NCBI GenBank assembly: GCA_015075275.1 | Contig: JABTUU010000001.1 | Location: 1,219,216 to 1,283,215 of the forward strand | DNA length: 64,000 bases | Direction of reading: 5' to 3' | Origin: Anaerolineales bacterium | GTDB lineage: Bacteria > Chloroflexota > Anaerolineae > Anaerolineales > Villigracilaceae | Shown here: positions 34,984 to 44,483 of the stretch, one piece after another | Position numbering within the stretch: position 1 is the first letter of the stretch | Layout: each line of letters starts with the position of its first letter | Translations under genes and position numbers: made by a program | The notes under the pieces: generated by a model | Told to the model about the DNA's origin: nothing | What the model saw: the letters and a program-made list of their open reading frames with translations, nothing else | The model's database searches: none

Positions 34984-36474
34984 TTATTCAAACACCACTT
35001 CAATCCGAAACGGCAACAGTGGAATCCACTTCCACCACGAGGGGAACATTGAAATCTCGGGCTTGCTTTCCCACGCAAACGAATTCTCCAAGCGCGAACG
35101 CGCCTCGCCAACATTGAGTCCGCGGATCAAAGTTGTGATCTGCGCGGGGTCAACCGATTGAATGATCTGTCTTTCAGCCTTCAACTGCCAACGCGCGGAA
35201 TTGTCCTCGCCCAGCACGGGCAAGCCAACCGATTTCATTTTCATGTTGGAGGATACGGGAGAAAAGCCCGAAGGGAGAGAAGCGTTGAGGGCAAGCGAGG
35301 CAAGCGAAGTCAGGTCTGAAGCGGAGGCGTAACGCGCGGAATATTCCACTTGCATGGTCAACGTCAACATAGTTCCAGCCGCGCCGGCGGGAGGATCGTA
35401 CTCTTCTAAAAAAATCTGCGCTGCCGCGATCGTCTCGTCAAAAAGAATATCGCCCGCTTCGAGTTTTTCAAGGAATTCGTTTCGCGCTCGTTCGTCAAGC
35501 GTTTGCATCAACGCTTCCTTCACGCGCGTACGGTCCGCATCGCTCGCCTGCGCGGATGATTTGTCGCGTCCGCCGCCCGTTGGCTCGGGATTCGTAACCG
35601 CTAAAGAAAGCCCAAGCCCGCCGCGAATTGTCAGCAATGAGTCGATCGGCATATTTCCAATTGCGCCGCCTATCAGCGCCTCCACCGGGACTTCGAGCGT
35701 CTTGCCCACGCCCGCGTTCACTGCGCCAGCCTCCAGCGTCACAAACTGCACAAGCGGGTCGCCCGCCGTCTCAACGATCGCGCCTTCAGGAATCGTCACG
35801 GCATTCGCCGTCAGGTTGCGGAACAATACCACGCCGCGCGCTTTTGATTGCGGCGTTGTGCCTTCGCCGGTCACGGTCACAGTTTGATCGCCGTCGAGGA
35901 TGACGCGCATTTCACGCATGGGAATATTGCCCGTCACATATACCGATTTCGTAAATTCGCTTGCGGTAACAGGCAACACGGCGTTTTGCGTCTCAACGAC
36001 TGGGTGCAACCGGATTTGCGCGCGCGGGACGAACAACGCAACGATCGCAAACACAGACAGCACGCCGACTATAAACGCGCTCAATCGCACAGCCAAATGC
36101 GCGCGCCATGCTCCTTCACGAACTTGAACCCGCTCGCGTTCTTCGCGTAAATTTGGCTTTGGGGGGCGCCACGCCGCTAATCTCGGCGGAACCGCATTCC
36201 AAGTTTTCTTCTGCGCCTCCACCGTGGATTTAAATACTGTAATGCCGAGTTCTTCCGCCGCCGCGCGGACGCGTCGCACGCGCGTCACAACCCCTAGCTG
36301 CGCGCCCAACGCGGAGGCGTGCCGTTGTAAGATCTTGAGTTCGGCTTGCTTCAGCGCGACTTTCTCAAATTTGGGGATGACGAGCAAAATGCGCGGCGTT
36401 TTCGCCCACGACATTCTGTCGCGCACGGAAATAAAATTGTCGTGCGACTCGACGGTGATAATTTGCGTCTTCAT
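34984..36474 (-). CDS. Membrane-anchored baseplate J/gp47-like protein
   Basis: A 496-residue protein. The N-terminal ~90 residues are a small alpha/beta domain (NFISVRDRMSWAKTPRILLVIP). One transmembrane helix lies at about 128-150 (FIVGVLSVFAIVALFVP). The exterior part has a stretch typical of baseplate J/gp47 proteins: ANAVTIPEGAIVETAGDPL, VNAGVGKTLEVPVEALIGG, AIGNMPIDSLLTIRGGLGL. A C-terminal domain of ~180 residues ends FPSWWKWIPLLPFRIEVVFE. No other phage or contractile-system gene is present, so it is probably a cell-surface protein that reuses the fold. TATAAT is eight bases before the ATG. Confidence 0.7.
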   Translation of the reverse strand: MKTQIITVESHDNFISVRDRMSWAKTPRILLVIPKFEKVALKQAELKILQRHASALGAQLGVVTRVRRVRAAAEELGITVFKSTVEAQKKTWNAVPPRLAAWRPPKPNLREERERVQVREGAWRAHLAVRLSAFIVGVLSVFAIVALFVPRAQIRLHPVVETQNAVLPVTASEFTKSVYVTGNIPMREMRVILDGDQTVTVTGEGTTPQSKARGVVLFRNLTANAVTIPEGAIVETAGDPLVQFVTLEAGAVNAGVGKTLEVPVEALIGGAIGNMPIDSLLTIRGGLGLSLAVTNPEPTGGGRDKSSAQASDADRTRVKEALMQTLDERARNEFLEKLEAGDILFDETIAAAQIFLEEYDPPAGAAGTMLTLTMQVEYSARYASASDLTSLASLALNASLPSGFSPVSSNMKMKSVGLPVLGEDNSARWQLKAERQIIQSVDPAQITTLIRGLNVGEARSRLENSFAWESKPEISMFPSWWKWIPLLPFRIEVVFE

Positions 36475-36495
36475 CAAGGCTGATTATAACTTGCT

Positions 36496-36532
36496 CGCGA
36501 GCGTCAAACCGCGAGCGTCAAACCGCGAGCGT
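36496..36532. repeat. Short tandem repeat upstream of the baseplate-J-like gene
   Basis: Two full 14-base copies of CGCGAGCGTCAAAC and a partial third, 22 bases upstream of the start codon and directly next to its -10-like TATAAT. Confidence 0.7.
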
Positions 36533-36545
36533 TCGCTTTAAAAAC

Positions 36546-36576
36546 AAGGAGACAGGCGCAAGTCGTCTGTCTCCTT
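36546..36576. terminator. Terminator of the lipoprotein gene
   Basis: AAGGAGACAG (36546-36555) and CTGTCTCCTT (36567-36576), with T- and A-rich flanks; it can end the minus-strand lipoprotein transcript. Confidence 0.75.
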
Positions 36577-36599
36577 TTCGCATCTTTCGCTCAGACTTA

Positions 36600-37133
36600 T
36601 TACACGATCATAAACCACACTACAAAATCGCCGTCCATACCGGCGACCGTAACCGTCAAATACTTGCCGTCCATCGAATAGATAAGTAAAGCGCCTTGTT
36701 CGTCTGAGGTTGTTGCTACGGGAGACCAGCCAGCCGTCATTAGGGCATTGTTATAGAAATCTACTGCGTCTTTAACCGCCCCAGTATGCCTGAAGCTGTA
36801 ATTGCTCGCGTCAAATTCCTGTCCAGCGGTCGCCTGCGGCATGATCGGGATGCCGTTCCATTCGGAGACGGGCGTCCCTTGCGGATTGAAATAATCTCCA
36901 AATTGCGCAATCTCGCTCGGCAAGGCTTCAATCGTTCCGATCGGAACAGTAGTCGCCAAAGATTGCAGCGTTTCTATCGGCATGGCGCTCGCAAACGAGC
37001 TCACATCAGACGCAAAGGCTTGCGCGGTGCTCGCCGTATTCTTCACGTCGTTAATCGGATTCGTGACCAACGAGCAGGCGAGCAGAAATATTACAATCAT
37101 CACGATCAGGGAGGTTTTAAACAGTCGAGACAT
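36600..37133 (-). CDS. Lipoprotein, unknown function
   Basis: A 177-residue protein with a lipoprotein signal (MIVIFLLACS, cysteine at residue 20). A low-complexity helical region follows, then a compact C-terminal domain (NYSFRHTGAVKDAVDFYNNALMTAGWSP, then KYLTVTVAGMDGDFVVWFMI). The latter recalls small domains that appear in other surface lipoproteins. AAGGAAA precedes the ATG. It follows alaS with a short gap of 47 bases between the gene ends but seems to be its own transcription unit, downstream closed by a terminator. No function assigned. Confidence 0.65.
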   Translation of the reverse strand: MSRLFKTSLIVMIVIFLLACSLVTNPINDVKNTASTAQAFASDVSSFASAMPIETLQSLATTVPIGTIEALPSEIAQFGDYFNPQGTPVSEWNGIPIMPQATAGQEFDASNYSFRHTGAVKDAVDFYNNALMTAGWSPVATTSDEQGALLIYSMDGKYLTVTVAGMDGDFVVWFMIV

Positions 37134-37180
37134 TAGATTTCCTTTCAGTAGATAGTGTTTTATCCGCGCGTTTTTATCAA

Positions 37181-39916
37181 TTATTTTATTTTTTCTTCAA
37201 CAACTTTAGCGACCTTGCTCAACGCTTCGCTGACCTCGCCCATCAGGCTGCCTTGCGCTAGAGTGGGGCGTCCGCCGCCTTTGCCGCCAATGCCCACGAT
37301 CAGGTCGCCCGCTTTGAGTCCGCGTTCGACAATATCTTCAGTCACCGCGGCAATAACGGTCAAGCCTGTTGTAAGAAGAAGCGCGCTGCTCTGCGGATAT
37401 CGTTCGCGGAATTTGCCCGCCAACATACGCAGGGCATCCACATCAACGTTTGGAATTTCAACGGCGAGCATATTAACCTCTTTTACGATATGAACATTGG
37501 GAAGTTGCGCATCGAAAGCGGATAGAGCCTGTTGCGTACGAAGCGCCGCAACCTCTTTCCTCATCTCGGCAATTTCACTCTGCTTGCTCACAACCTTCTG
37601 AGGCGCTTCATCCACGCTGGATTTTAGAGTCGCAGCAATTTGCTTGAGCGCTTTAAATCGTTTCTGAATCAACTCATACGCGCCGCGCCCCGTCACTGCT
37701 TCGATGCGCCGCACATTCGCCGCAACCGAACCTTCGCTCACGATCAGAAACGCGCCAACGTCGGATGTTCGTTCGAGGTGCGTGCCGCCGCATAATTCGT
37801 AAGAATATTTGCTGTCGTCTTCCAAAATCGAAATCGTGCGTACAGTCTCGCCGTATTTCTCGCCGAACAACGCCATTGCGCCTTCTTTCTTCGCCTCGTC
37901 CAGCGACTTGGTTTCTTTTTGCACAGGCATATCCGCCGCGACAGCCGCATTGACCATACGTTCGATCCGTTCGAGCTGTTCGGGGGTCAACGCTTCGGGG
38001 TGATTGAAATCAAAGCGTAAACGGTCGGGCGCGACCAATGAACCTGCCTGCGTGGCTTGGTCGCTCAACACGCTATGCAACGCTTTGTGCAACAGGTGAG
38101 TCGCGGTATGATTCCGCATGATGTCGTGACGGCGGGTCAAATCCACTTCGGCGATGGCTTTGTCTCCCACTTTGGGTTGACCCGCAATCACCGTGCCAAC
38201 ATGAACGATCACGCCCGCCGAAGCGCGACGCATGGAGGTGATTTCTATTTCCCAGGCATCACCCTCACCCTGCCCTCTCCCACTGAGAGAGGGAAATGCA
38301 CGGATGTATCCCGTATCATCCACCTGCCCGCCCGCCTCAATGTAGAAGCCGGTCTTCGGCAGAATCACTTGGACTTGGTCATCGAGCGAAGCAGAGTCAA
38401 CACTTTCGCTATTGACGATCAGCGCGAGAACTTCCCCTTCCACACGCGAGCTGTTGTACGGATCATACTCAACGCCATTCGCGCCGAGTTTCTTTTTCGA
38501 TTGCAGGTCTTTCAAAATCTCGGCAAAGAATTCCGCATCTTCGCCGCCAAGTTTACCCATGGCTTTTCCGCCGCCGGAAGCAAGCGCGTGTTTTTCTTTC
38601 GCTTCGTTGAAGCCTGCTTCGTCCACATCGAGTCCCTGCTCGTGGGCGATGTCGCGGGAGATTTCGAAGGGAAGTCCGTAGGTAGCGTAAAGGTCAAATG
38701 CCTTGCCGCCATTGAGAATTGAAGAATTGGAGGATTTCAATTCGGCGAGCAGATTCTCAAGGTGAGCCGTGCCAGCCTCCACCGTGCGCGCGAAGCGGAT
38801 CTCTTCCCGAGTCAGATTATCCAGAATGGCAGGTTGAGCCTTTTTGAGTTCGGGATAAAAATCTCCGTAGTAATTGATCACCGCCTGGGCGACTTTGGCG
38901 AGGAAAGGATCGTTCAACCCGATCTTCGAGCCAAAGCGCGCGGCGCGGCGGATAATCATACGCGCCACATAGTTGCGACCCGCGTTGCCGGGCACGACAC
39001 CATCCGCAATGAGGAACGCGGCAGAACGGACGTGATCGCAGACGACGCGATACGGAGTAAAGTTATCGAGCATTTCTTTTTCGCTGTGACCGGTGAGGCT
39101 TCGCAACACGTCCAGCGAGTCGGCGAAGAGATCGGTCTTGTAATTCGAGTCCACGCCTTGCAGCACAGAGACGATGCGCTCGAAGCCCATGCCGGTGTCC
39201 ACATGTTTTTGCGGAAGCGGCTCGAGGCGGCCGTCGTCGAAGAGGTTATATTGGATGAAGACGTTGTTCCAGAGTTCGAGGTAACGCGTGCATTCGCCGT
39301 TCACGCCGCATTTATGCGGTTTGCCTCGCAGATTGTCGAACTCCTCACCGCGATCCAAATGAATTTCGGAGCATGGTCCGCAGGGACCCGTCTCCGCCAT
39401 TTGCCAGAAGTTATCTTTGCGCCCGAAAAATAAAACGTGATCGGGGTCGAAGCCGGGCTGCGCTCTCCAAGCGTCTGCCGCTTCGTCGTCGCGCGGAACG
39501 TTGCCCTTGTCGTCTTCAAAACAAGTGGCGTAAATTTTATCTTTGGGCAAGCCCCACACTTCGGTGAGCAGTTGCCACGACCACGCGATCGCTTCCTTTT
39601 TGTAGTAATCGCCGAACGACCAGTTGCCGAGCATTTCAAAAAAGGTGTGATGAGTATCGTCGCGCCCCACGTCTTCGAGGTCGTTGTGCTTGCCCGCCAC
39701 GCGCATACACTTTTGCGAATCGACGGCGCGGGTGTAGGGTTTTTTATCGGTGCCGATGAAGACGTCCTTAAACTGAACCATGCCCGAATTAGTGAAAAGA
39801 AGCGTGCTATCCCCGCCCGGGACGAGCGACATCGAAGGCACGGCGGTATGTCCGTGTTCGACGAAGAAGTCTATGAAAGTCTGGCGGATTTCGTTGCCGG
39901 TAAGTTTACGCGTCAT
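37181..39916 (-). CDS. alaS: Alanyl-tRNA synthetase
   Basis: Charges tRNA-Ala; 911 residues. The aminoacylation domain opens with TGNEIRQTFIDFFVEHGHTAVPS and has motif 2-type FKDVFIG and RDDTHHTFFEMLGNWSFGDYYK. The editing domain has HTATHLLHKAL and CGGTHLERT zinc-binding residues, and the C-terminal domain carries GGKGGGRP. Near residues 541-554 an in-frame insertion (SLSGRGQGEGDAW) matches the translation of a known class of intergenic hairpin repeat. The ATG at 39914-39916 has GGAG about 12 bases upstream, and TATAAT on the minus strand (39950-39955) is a plausible -10. Confidence 0.97.
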   Translation of the reverse strand: MTRKLTGNEIRQTFIDFFVEHGHTAVPSMSLVPGGDSTLLFTNSGMVQFKDVFIGTDKKPYTRAVDSQKCMRVAGKHNDLEDVGRDDTHHTFFEMLGNWSFGDYYKKEAIAWSWQLLTEVWGLPKDKIYATCFEDDKGNVPRDDEAADAWRAQPGFDPDHVLFFGRKDNFWQMAETGPCGPCSEIHLDRGEEFDNLRGKPHKCGVNGECTRYLELWNNVFIQYNLFDDGRLEPLPQKHVDTGMGFERIVSVLQGVDSNYKTDLFADSLDVLRSLTGHSEKEMLDNFTPYRVVCDHVRSAAFLIADGVVPGNAGRNYVARMIIRRAARFGSKIGLNDPFLAKVAQAVINYYGDFYPELKKAQPAILDNLTREEIRFARTVEAGTAHLENLLAELKSSNSSILNGGKAFDLYATYGLPFEISRDIAHEQGLDVDEAGFNEAKEKHALASGGGKAMGKLGGEDAEFFAEILKDLQSKKKLGANGVEYDPYNSSRVEGEVLALIVNSESVDSASLDDQVQVILPKTGFYIEAGGQVDDTGYIRAFPSLSGRGQGEGDAWEIEITSMRRASAGVIVHVGTVIAGQPKVGDKAIAEVDLTRRHDIMRNHTATHLLHKALHSVLSDQATQAGSLVAPDRLRFDFNHPEALTPEQLERIERMVNAAVAADMPVQKETKSLDEAKKEGAMALFGEKYGETVRTISILEDDSKYSYELCGGTHLERTSDVGAFLIVSEGSVAANVRRIEAVTGRGAYELIQKRFKALKQIAATLKSSVDEAPQKVVSKQSEIAEMRKEVAALRTQQALSAFDAQLPNVHIVKEVNMLAVEIPNVDVDALRMLAGKFRERYPQSSALLLTTGLTVIAAVTEDIVERGLKAGDLIVGIGGKGGGRPTLAQGSLMGEVSEALSKVAKVVEEKIK
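38258..38297. repeat. Palindromic repeat inserted in the alaS coding sequence
   Basis: TCACCCTCACCCTGCCCTCTCCC followed by ACTGAGAGAGGG forms a hairpin (CCCTCTC/GAGAGGG). It resembles dispersed intergenic repeats of the TCACCCT-CCCTCTCCC type. It keeps the alaS frame, adding about 13 residues. Confidence 0.6.
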
Positions 39917-40152
39917 TCGCTATTGCTCCAAAAAAGAATATAACGGGAGGATTATACCAATAAGCGCTTAACATACGCGCCCCCGCAGACTAACGGAGTC
40001 GAGGCAACCTGAAAATACGCCCAAGAAAACGCCGCTTATATTCTTCCGAGGGAACTTTTGATCGAGAAATGCCGTCAAGGCGCTATACTTAAGTTAAAGT
40101 TGTTATTGTATTAAGGCGATTCCGCCGGATATTGAGAGAAAGGGCTCGGATT

Positions 40153-42708
40153 ATGAAACAAGCCTTCACACATTTTATCGCTCTGGCGCTCATTGCCGTA
40201 GTCGCGCTATTCGGTTGCAATCTCGGCTCGAAATCCACGCCGACCACGGACCCAGCGCTTTTCGTTACATCCGCGCCAACGAACGGCGCGCTCAGCCTAA
40301 GCGTCGCGGCTATTAACAAAACAGACGCTTTCGACTCGGTGGGAGACACAATTCATTATCGCTATCTTGCAGCCAACATCGGCGCACAATCGCTCACAGG
40401 AACTCTTTCCATTACAGACGATAAGACAAGCTTGCCCGTATGCCCGCCCATTAATACTATCGGCAATCTGGACGACCGCTTCGATCCCAACGAATCAATC
40501 GAATGCGCCTCCTCGTATGCGATTACGCAAGCCGATCTGGACACAGGCTCGGTCGTCAATCAATCCATCGCCCAGATCGGAGGCGCTCTCTCGAACGCCG
40601 TCATGACAACCACATCGTTAGGCGCCAACCAGACGTTAACCGTCCGAGTCACGCCGAACGTGGAATTCTATACCGCCGCAGGGCAGACAATTACTTATAC
40701 CTATAGAATTAGAAACAGAGGGACAAACACGCTCGGACCGGCGCAATTTATCGTTATAGACTCCCTTATTCCAAACCCAATCAACTGCGAAGAAGTCAAA
40801 TCTCTTGCGCCAGATGAAACATTAACATGCTCCGCCGCATATACGGTCGCTCAAAACGATATGAACGCGCAGAACATCACCAACTCGGTCACTGCGCAAG
40901 GCGGCGGCGCAACTACCGCCAAACCTACCACAAGCGTCGTGCCAAAAGGCGCGTCATCTTCCAGCGGAAATTACGCCAAAGGCTCCACAATCACGCACCA
41001 AGTCGTCAGCGGCGAATGGCTGTATCAGATCGCACGCTGCTATGGCGCGGACATTAAAGCCACGCTGAACGCGAACCCGCAAATCCCCGACCCGCATTGG
41101 ATTCTGCCCGCTATGACGGTCAACGTGCCTAATATCGGCTCAAACGGAACGATCTACGGTCCGCCCTGCGTCGGATTTTACGTCGCTCAGTCCGGCGATA
41201 CCTGGGAAATTATCAGCGGAAAATTCAACGCCGACGCGACAGTTCTCAAAGCAACGAACAAAACCATCGCTTCGCCCACTAACGGCGTTTGCCTCAAGAT
41301 TCCGCTAAATTCCGCCGGCGGCGCGATTCCCGCCCAGCCAGCCTTGTCCGCCTGTCCGTCCGCAGGAGGCGCGGCGCCCACTCAGCCGCCGGTCGTCAAT
41401 ACGATTCCTGTACAGCCGCCGGTCACGCTCAACGGAAGCGTTCCGGCTTCGGGAAAAATTCAGTACAAATTCACCGCCGCGAAAGGACAGGCATTAAGCG
41501 TAGCGATTACAAACGCTCCCGCGAACGAACTCGCATTGGGAATTACATCGCCCGCGGGCGGCGAGATGAAAGCTCTGGACGCGAATCTGACGTTCACGGG
41601 AACCGTTCCAGCCGACGGCGATGTGCTCATAAACATCGCCGCGATCTCGGGCGCATCGGCAAAGACCTTCACGCTTGAGATCGCGCTGAATACGCCGTCA
41701 TCGTCCGTTTTTGAACGCGTAGCGGATATTAACCCCGGTCCTAATGGCTCAGATCCCGCCTACCTCGAAGTCTTCAATGGACGACTGTACTTCCGCGCCT
41801 CAGGGAACGATAACGCCGGCGCAGAATTATGGGTATATAACCCGGCGACTGAATCGGTAAGCCGTGCGGCGGATGTCTTCGCCGGACCCGACGGCGGCAA
41901 TCCGAGTTATCTCGCCGCGTATGACGGCGAATTGTATTTCGGCGCAAACGGCAACGACGGCGCCGGCGTAGAACTTTGGCGCTTCAACGGTTCGACCGCT
42001 GGTCGAATGCCCGAAATTAACAGCGGACCCGACGACTCGAATCCGGCGTACCTCACGCCGTTCAAGGACAAATTATATTTCAGCGCTAAAGGGAGCGATA
42101 ACACTGGCGTTGAACTGTGGCGCACGGACGGCATAGGCGTAGAACGCGTAACGGATATTAACCCCGGCGCGGGCGATTCCAATCCCTCCTACCTTGCCGT
42201 CTTCAACGATGCGCTCTACTTCAGCGCGGTTAGCAACGACGGCTCCGGCGTAGAAATTTGGAAGTACGACGGAATCAACCCGCCGACGCGCGTCACCGAT
42301 ATTAACCCCAACATCGGAAATTCAAATCCATCCTATTTAGCGGTGTTTAACAACGCGCTCTATTTCGCCGCCAACGCGAACGACGGCTTCGGGATCGAAT
42401 TATGGAAGTACGACGACGTCAACCCGCCGACGCGCGTCACCGACATCAACCCCGGCCCAGGCGACGCCGCTCCAGCCTTCCTCGCGGTTTTCAATAACAT
42501 GCTCTACTTCAGCGCAGTCGGCAGCGATAACGCCGGGTTCGGATTATGGCGCTACAACGGCGCCGACGCGCCCACGCGCATCGCCGAACTCAATCTGGCT
42601 GGCAACTCCAGCCCCTCTTATCTAACGGTCTTCAACAGCGAACTATACTTCCAAGCGAACGGCAACGACGGCGCCGGCGCAGAACTCTGGAAGTTCAAGG
42701 GTCCGTAA
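40153..42708 (+). CDS. Large lipoprotein: DUF11 pair, LysM pair, PPC-like and seven-repeat propeller domain
   Basis: An 851-residue surface protein. The lipoprotein signal ends at Cys22 (ALFGC). Two DUF11-type repeats follow (about residues 45-165 and 168-265). Two LysM-like segments come next (ITHQVVSGEWLYQIARCYGAD and VGFYVAQSGDTWEIISGKFN). A pre-peptidase-C-like beta domain lies at about 415-510. Seven repeats of ~45 residues then run to the C-terminus, each containing LYF.A..NDG.G.ELW, consistent with a seven-bladed propeller of the ELWxxDGT type. LysM suggests peptidoglycan or glycan binding, and the propeller a ligand-binding display. ATG 40153 has AAGGG upstream; a TTG seven codons earlier is less likely. 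Confidence 0.82.
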   Translation: MKQAFTHFIALALIAVVALFGCNLGSKSTPTTDPALFVTSAPTNGALSLSVAAINKTDAFDSVGDTIHYRYLAANIGAQSLTGTLSITDDKTSLPVCPPINTIGNLDDRFDPNESIECASSYAITQADLDTGSVVNQSIAQIGGALSNAVMTTTSLGANQTLTVRVTPNVEFYTAAGQTITYTYRIRNRGTNTLGPAQFIVIDSLIPNPINCEEVKSLAPDETLTCSAAYTVAQNDMNAQNITNSVTAQGGGATTAKPTTSVVPKGASSSSGNYAKGSTITHQVVSGEWLYQIARCYGADIKATLNANPQIPDPHWILPAMTVNVPNIGSNGTIYGPPCVGFYVAQSGDTWEIISGKFNADATVLKATNKTIASPTNGVCLKIPLNSAGGAIPAQPALSACPSAGGAAPTQPPVVNTIPVQPPVTLNGSVPASGKIQYKFTAAKGQALSVAITNAPANELALGITSPAGGEMKALDANLTFTGTVPADGDVLINIAAISGASAKTFTLEIALNTPSSSVFERVADINPGPNGSDPAYLEVFNGRLYFRASGNDNAGAELWVYNPATESVSRAADVFAGPDGGNPSYLAAYDGELYFGANGNDGAGVELWRFNGSTAGRMPEINSGPDDSNPAYLTPFKDKLYFSAKGSDNTGVELWRTDGIGVERVTDINPGAGDSNPSYLAVFNDALYFSAVSNDGSGVEIWKYDGINPPTRVTDINPNIGNSNPSYLAVFNNALYFAANANDGFGIELWKYDDVNPPTRVTDINPGPGDAAPAFLAVFNNMLYFSAVGSDNAGFGLWRYNGADAPTRIAELNLAGNSSPSYLTVFNSELYFQANGNDGAGAELWKFKGP

Positions 42709-42728
42709 CAAAATTATCCTCTTCACGA

Positions 42729-42734
42729 TACAAT
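42729..42734 (+). promoter_or_regulatory. -10 box of a probable leaderless transcript
   Basis: TACAAT ends six bases before ATG 42741, in the short gap after the large lipoprotein gene. Confidence 0.55.
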
Positions 42735-42740
42735 GACGGG

Positions 42741-43820
42741 ATGTACAAGATACGAATCGCCGCACTGTCTTGGATCATCCCGTTATTGATTCTCAACGCT
42801 TGCAGAACGTATACAAGCGCCGCATCCAACCCAACGCAATCTGCCTCGCCCGTTCCGACGGCTTCGTCTGCGCCGACGGCCGCTCCCAGCAAAACGCCTA
42901 CCTTAGCGCCGCTCCCCACCATAACCCCGCATCCACTGTCGGTTGAAGCGTTGCGCTTAGGAAACTACCCCGGCAGCAATATTGTCATTGAAACTACCTT
43001 GAAGCCGGGCGCGAATTATAACCGCTACATCGTTTCCTACCTTTCCGAAGGATTAAAGATCTACGCGTTGATGACAATACCGAACGGCGAAAAACCCGCT
43101 GCCGGCTGGCCCGTTATTATTTTCAATCATGGTTATATTCCGCCGGATCAATACGTCACAACCGAACGTTACATCGCCTATGTAGACTTGATTGCGCGCA
43201 GCGGCTACATCGTTTTCCGCTCTGACTACCGCGGGTATGGCAACTCCGAAGGAGAAGCGCTGGGCGCGTACAGCCGCCCAGATTACACTATAGACGTCTT
43301 GAACGCTGTCGCCGCAATAAAACGCTATCCCGACGCCGACTCGAATCGCATCGGCATGTGGGGACATTCGATGGGCGGGCACATTACCCTGCGCGTCATG
43401 GTCGCCTCGCCAGACGTCAAAGCCGGCGTCATCTGGGCGGGCGTTGTCGGCTCATATACCGACCTAATGTATAACTGGCATCGCGGACCCGGTTCTTCGC
43501 CTGATTCAAAATCGCTGTCGGGCTCCTGGCGCCTCACGCCCACACAAGGCTACGACTCGCCGGAAGAAAACCCCGCCTTCTGGGATTCTATCTCGGCAAA
43601 TTCCTATCTCGCTGACATTTCAGGTCCGCTTCAACTGCATCACGGCACAAACGACGAGGACGTGCCGCTTGCCTTCTCGGAGAATCTCTTCTTTCAAATG
43701 TTCGAGGCTGGTCAATATGTGGAGTTTTATAAATATCAAAGCGACAATCACAATATCTCGAGATATTTCAGTTTGGCGATGCAAAGAACGATCGAGTTCT
43801 TTGACCGTTTCGTGAAATAA
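42741..43820 (+). CDS. Lipoprotein alpha/beta hydrolase (S9-peptidase-like)
   Basis: A 359-residue secreted hydrolase. The signal peptide has a lipobox (LLILNAC, cysteine near residue 19), and a Ser/Pro/Thr linker (residues ~30-70) leads to an alpha/beta-hydrolase domain. The domain has FNHGYIPPDQY as the oxyanion loop, RSDYRGYGNSEG, and the nucleophile elbow GHSMGGH. The C-terminal acid/histidine region is HHGTNDEDVPL and DNHNISRYF. This is the prolyl-oligopeptidase/dienelactone-hydrolase type; the substrate may be a peptide or ester. The neighbouring kinase gene starts four bases after its stop. Confidence 0.82.
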   Translation: MYKIRIAALSWIIPLLILNACRTYTSAASNPTQSASPVPTASSAPTAAPSKTPTLAPLPTITPHPLSVEALRLGNYPGSNIVIETTLKPGANYNRYIVSYLSEGLKIYALMTIPNGEKPAAGWPVIIFNHGYIPPDQYVTTERYIAYVDLIARSGYIVFRSDYRGYGNSEGEALGAYSRPDYTIDVLNAVAAIKRYPDADSNRIGMWGHSMGGHITLRVMVASPDVKAGVIWAGVVGSYTDLMYNWHRGPGSSPDSKSLSGSWRLTPTQGYDSPEENPAFWDSISANSYLADISGPLQLHHGTNDEDVPLAFSENLFFQMFEAGQYVEFYKYQSDNHNISRYFSLAMQRTIEFFDRFVK

Positions 43821-43824
43821 CTCC

Positions 43825-44439
43825 ATGAATCCATTAATCTCAGTCGTCGGCGCGAGCGGAGTAGGAAAGACCGCCTTCGTCAACGCGCTCGCCGCAACCG
43901 GACAATTCACTACGGCGCTCGAACAACACGCCGAGCGCCCGTTTCAACTATTATTCAAACACGATAAAAAATTCGCGCTCGCCAACCAAATAGATTACCT
44001 GCTTCTACGCGCCGAACAGGAAAAACGCCTGCGCGCCGCCAACAAGCCGGGACTCGTGGACGGCGGACTCGACCTCGACCTTCACGGATTCACGCGCCTT
44101 TTTCACCGTCGCGGTTTAATCTCCGACGCTGAATACGATCTCTGCGCGCGGCTGCACTCATTCTTCCGCCAAACGCTTCCGCCGCCGGACCTGATCGTGG
44201 CGCTCAGCGCTTCGCAGAAGATCATTGAGACACGACTCGCCTCTCGCAGCCGAATCAACATCGCGTCCGCGCAAGATGCGGAACTGCTGAATCAATTTAT
44301 TCATCAATGGCTAGATTCCGTTCCGCCGGCGAAAATCCTCCGCATTGACACATCTAACGAAAGCAAACATTATCCGAAAGCGATACAACGCCTGCTTGCC
44401 TGGGTCGCTGCGCTTCGTTCTCACCCCGCCGACCGTTAA
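43825..44439 (+). CDS. Deoxynucleoside kinase family protein
   Basis: A 204-residue P-loop kinase, GASGVGKTAF at about residues 9-18. A dNK-like E/R pattern follows: QLLFKHDKKFALANQIDYLLLRAEQEKRL, then VDGGLDLDLHGFTRLFHRRGLI, and PPPDLIVALSASQKIIETRLASRSR (lid arginines). It should phosphorylate a deoxynucleoside in nucleotide salvage. The gene is packed four bases after the hydrolase, so it is probably co-transcribed. Which deoxynucleoside cannot be told. Confidence 0.82.
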   Translation: MNPLISVVGASGVGKTAFVNALAATGQFTTALEQHAERPFQLLFKHDKKFALANQIDYLLLRAEQEKRLRAANKPGLVDGGLDLDLHGFTRLFHRRGLISDAEYDLCARLHSFFRQTLPPPDLIVALSASQKIIETRLASRSRINIASAQDAELLNQFIHQWLDSVPPAKILRIDTSNESKHYPKAIQRLLAWVAALRSHPADR

Positions 44440-44483
44440 CTCCCGCTTGCAGATAGTTCAGTTTTCCTGTATCCTTATCGCGT

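Noticed and set aside
36496..36532. The 14-base tandem repeat as a CRISPR or origin iteron set
   Set aside because: Only two and a half direct copies without spacers, next to a promoter and far from any replication gene.
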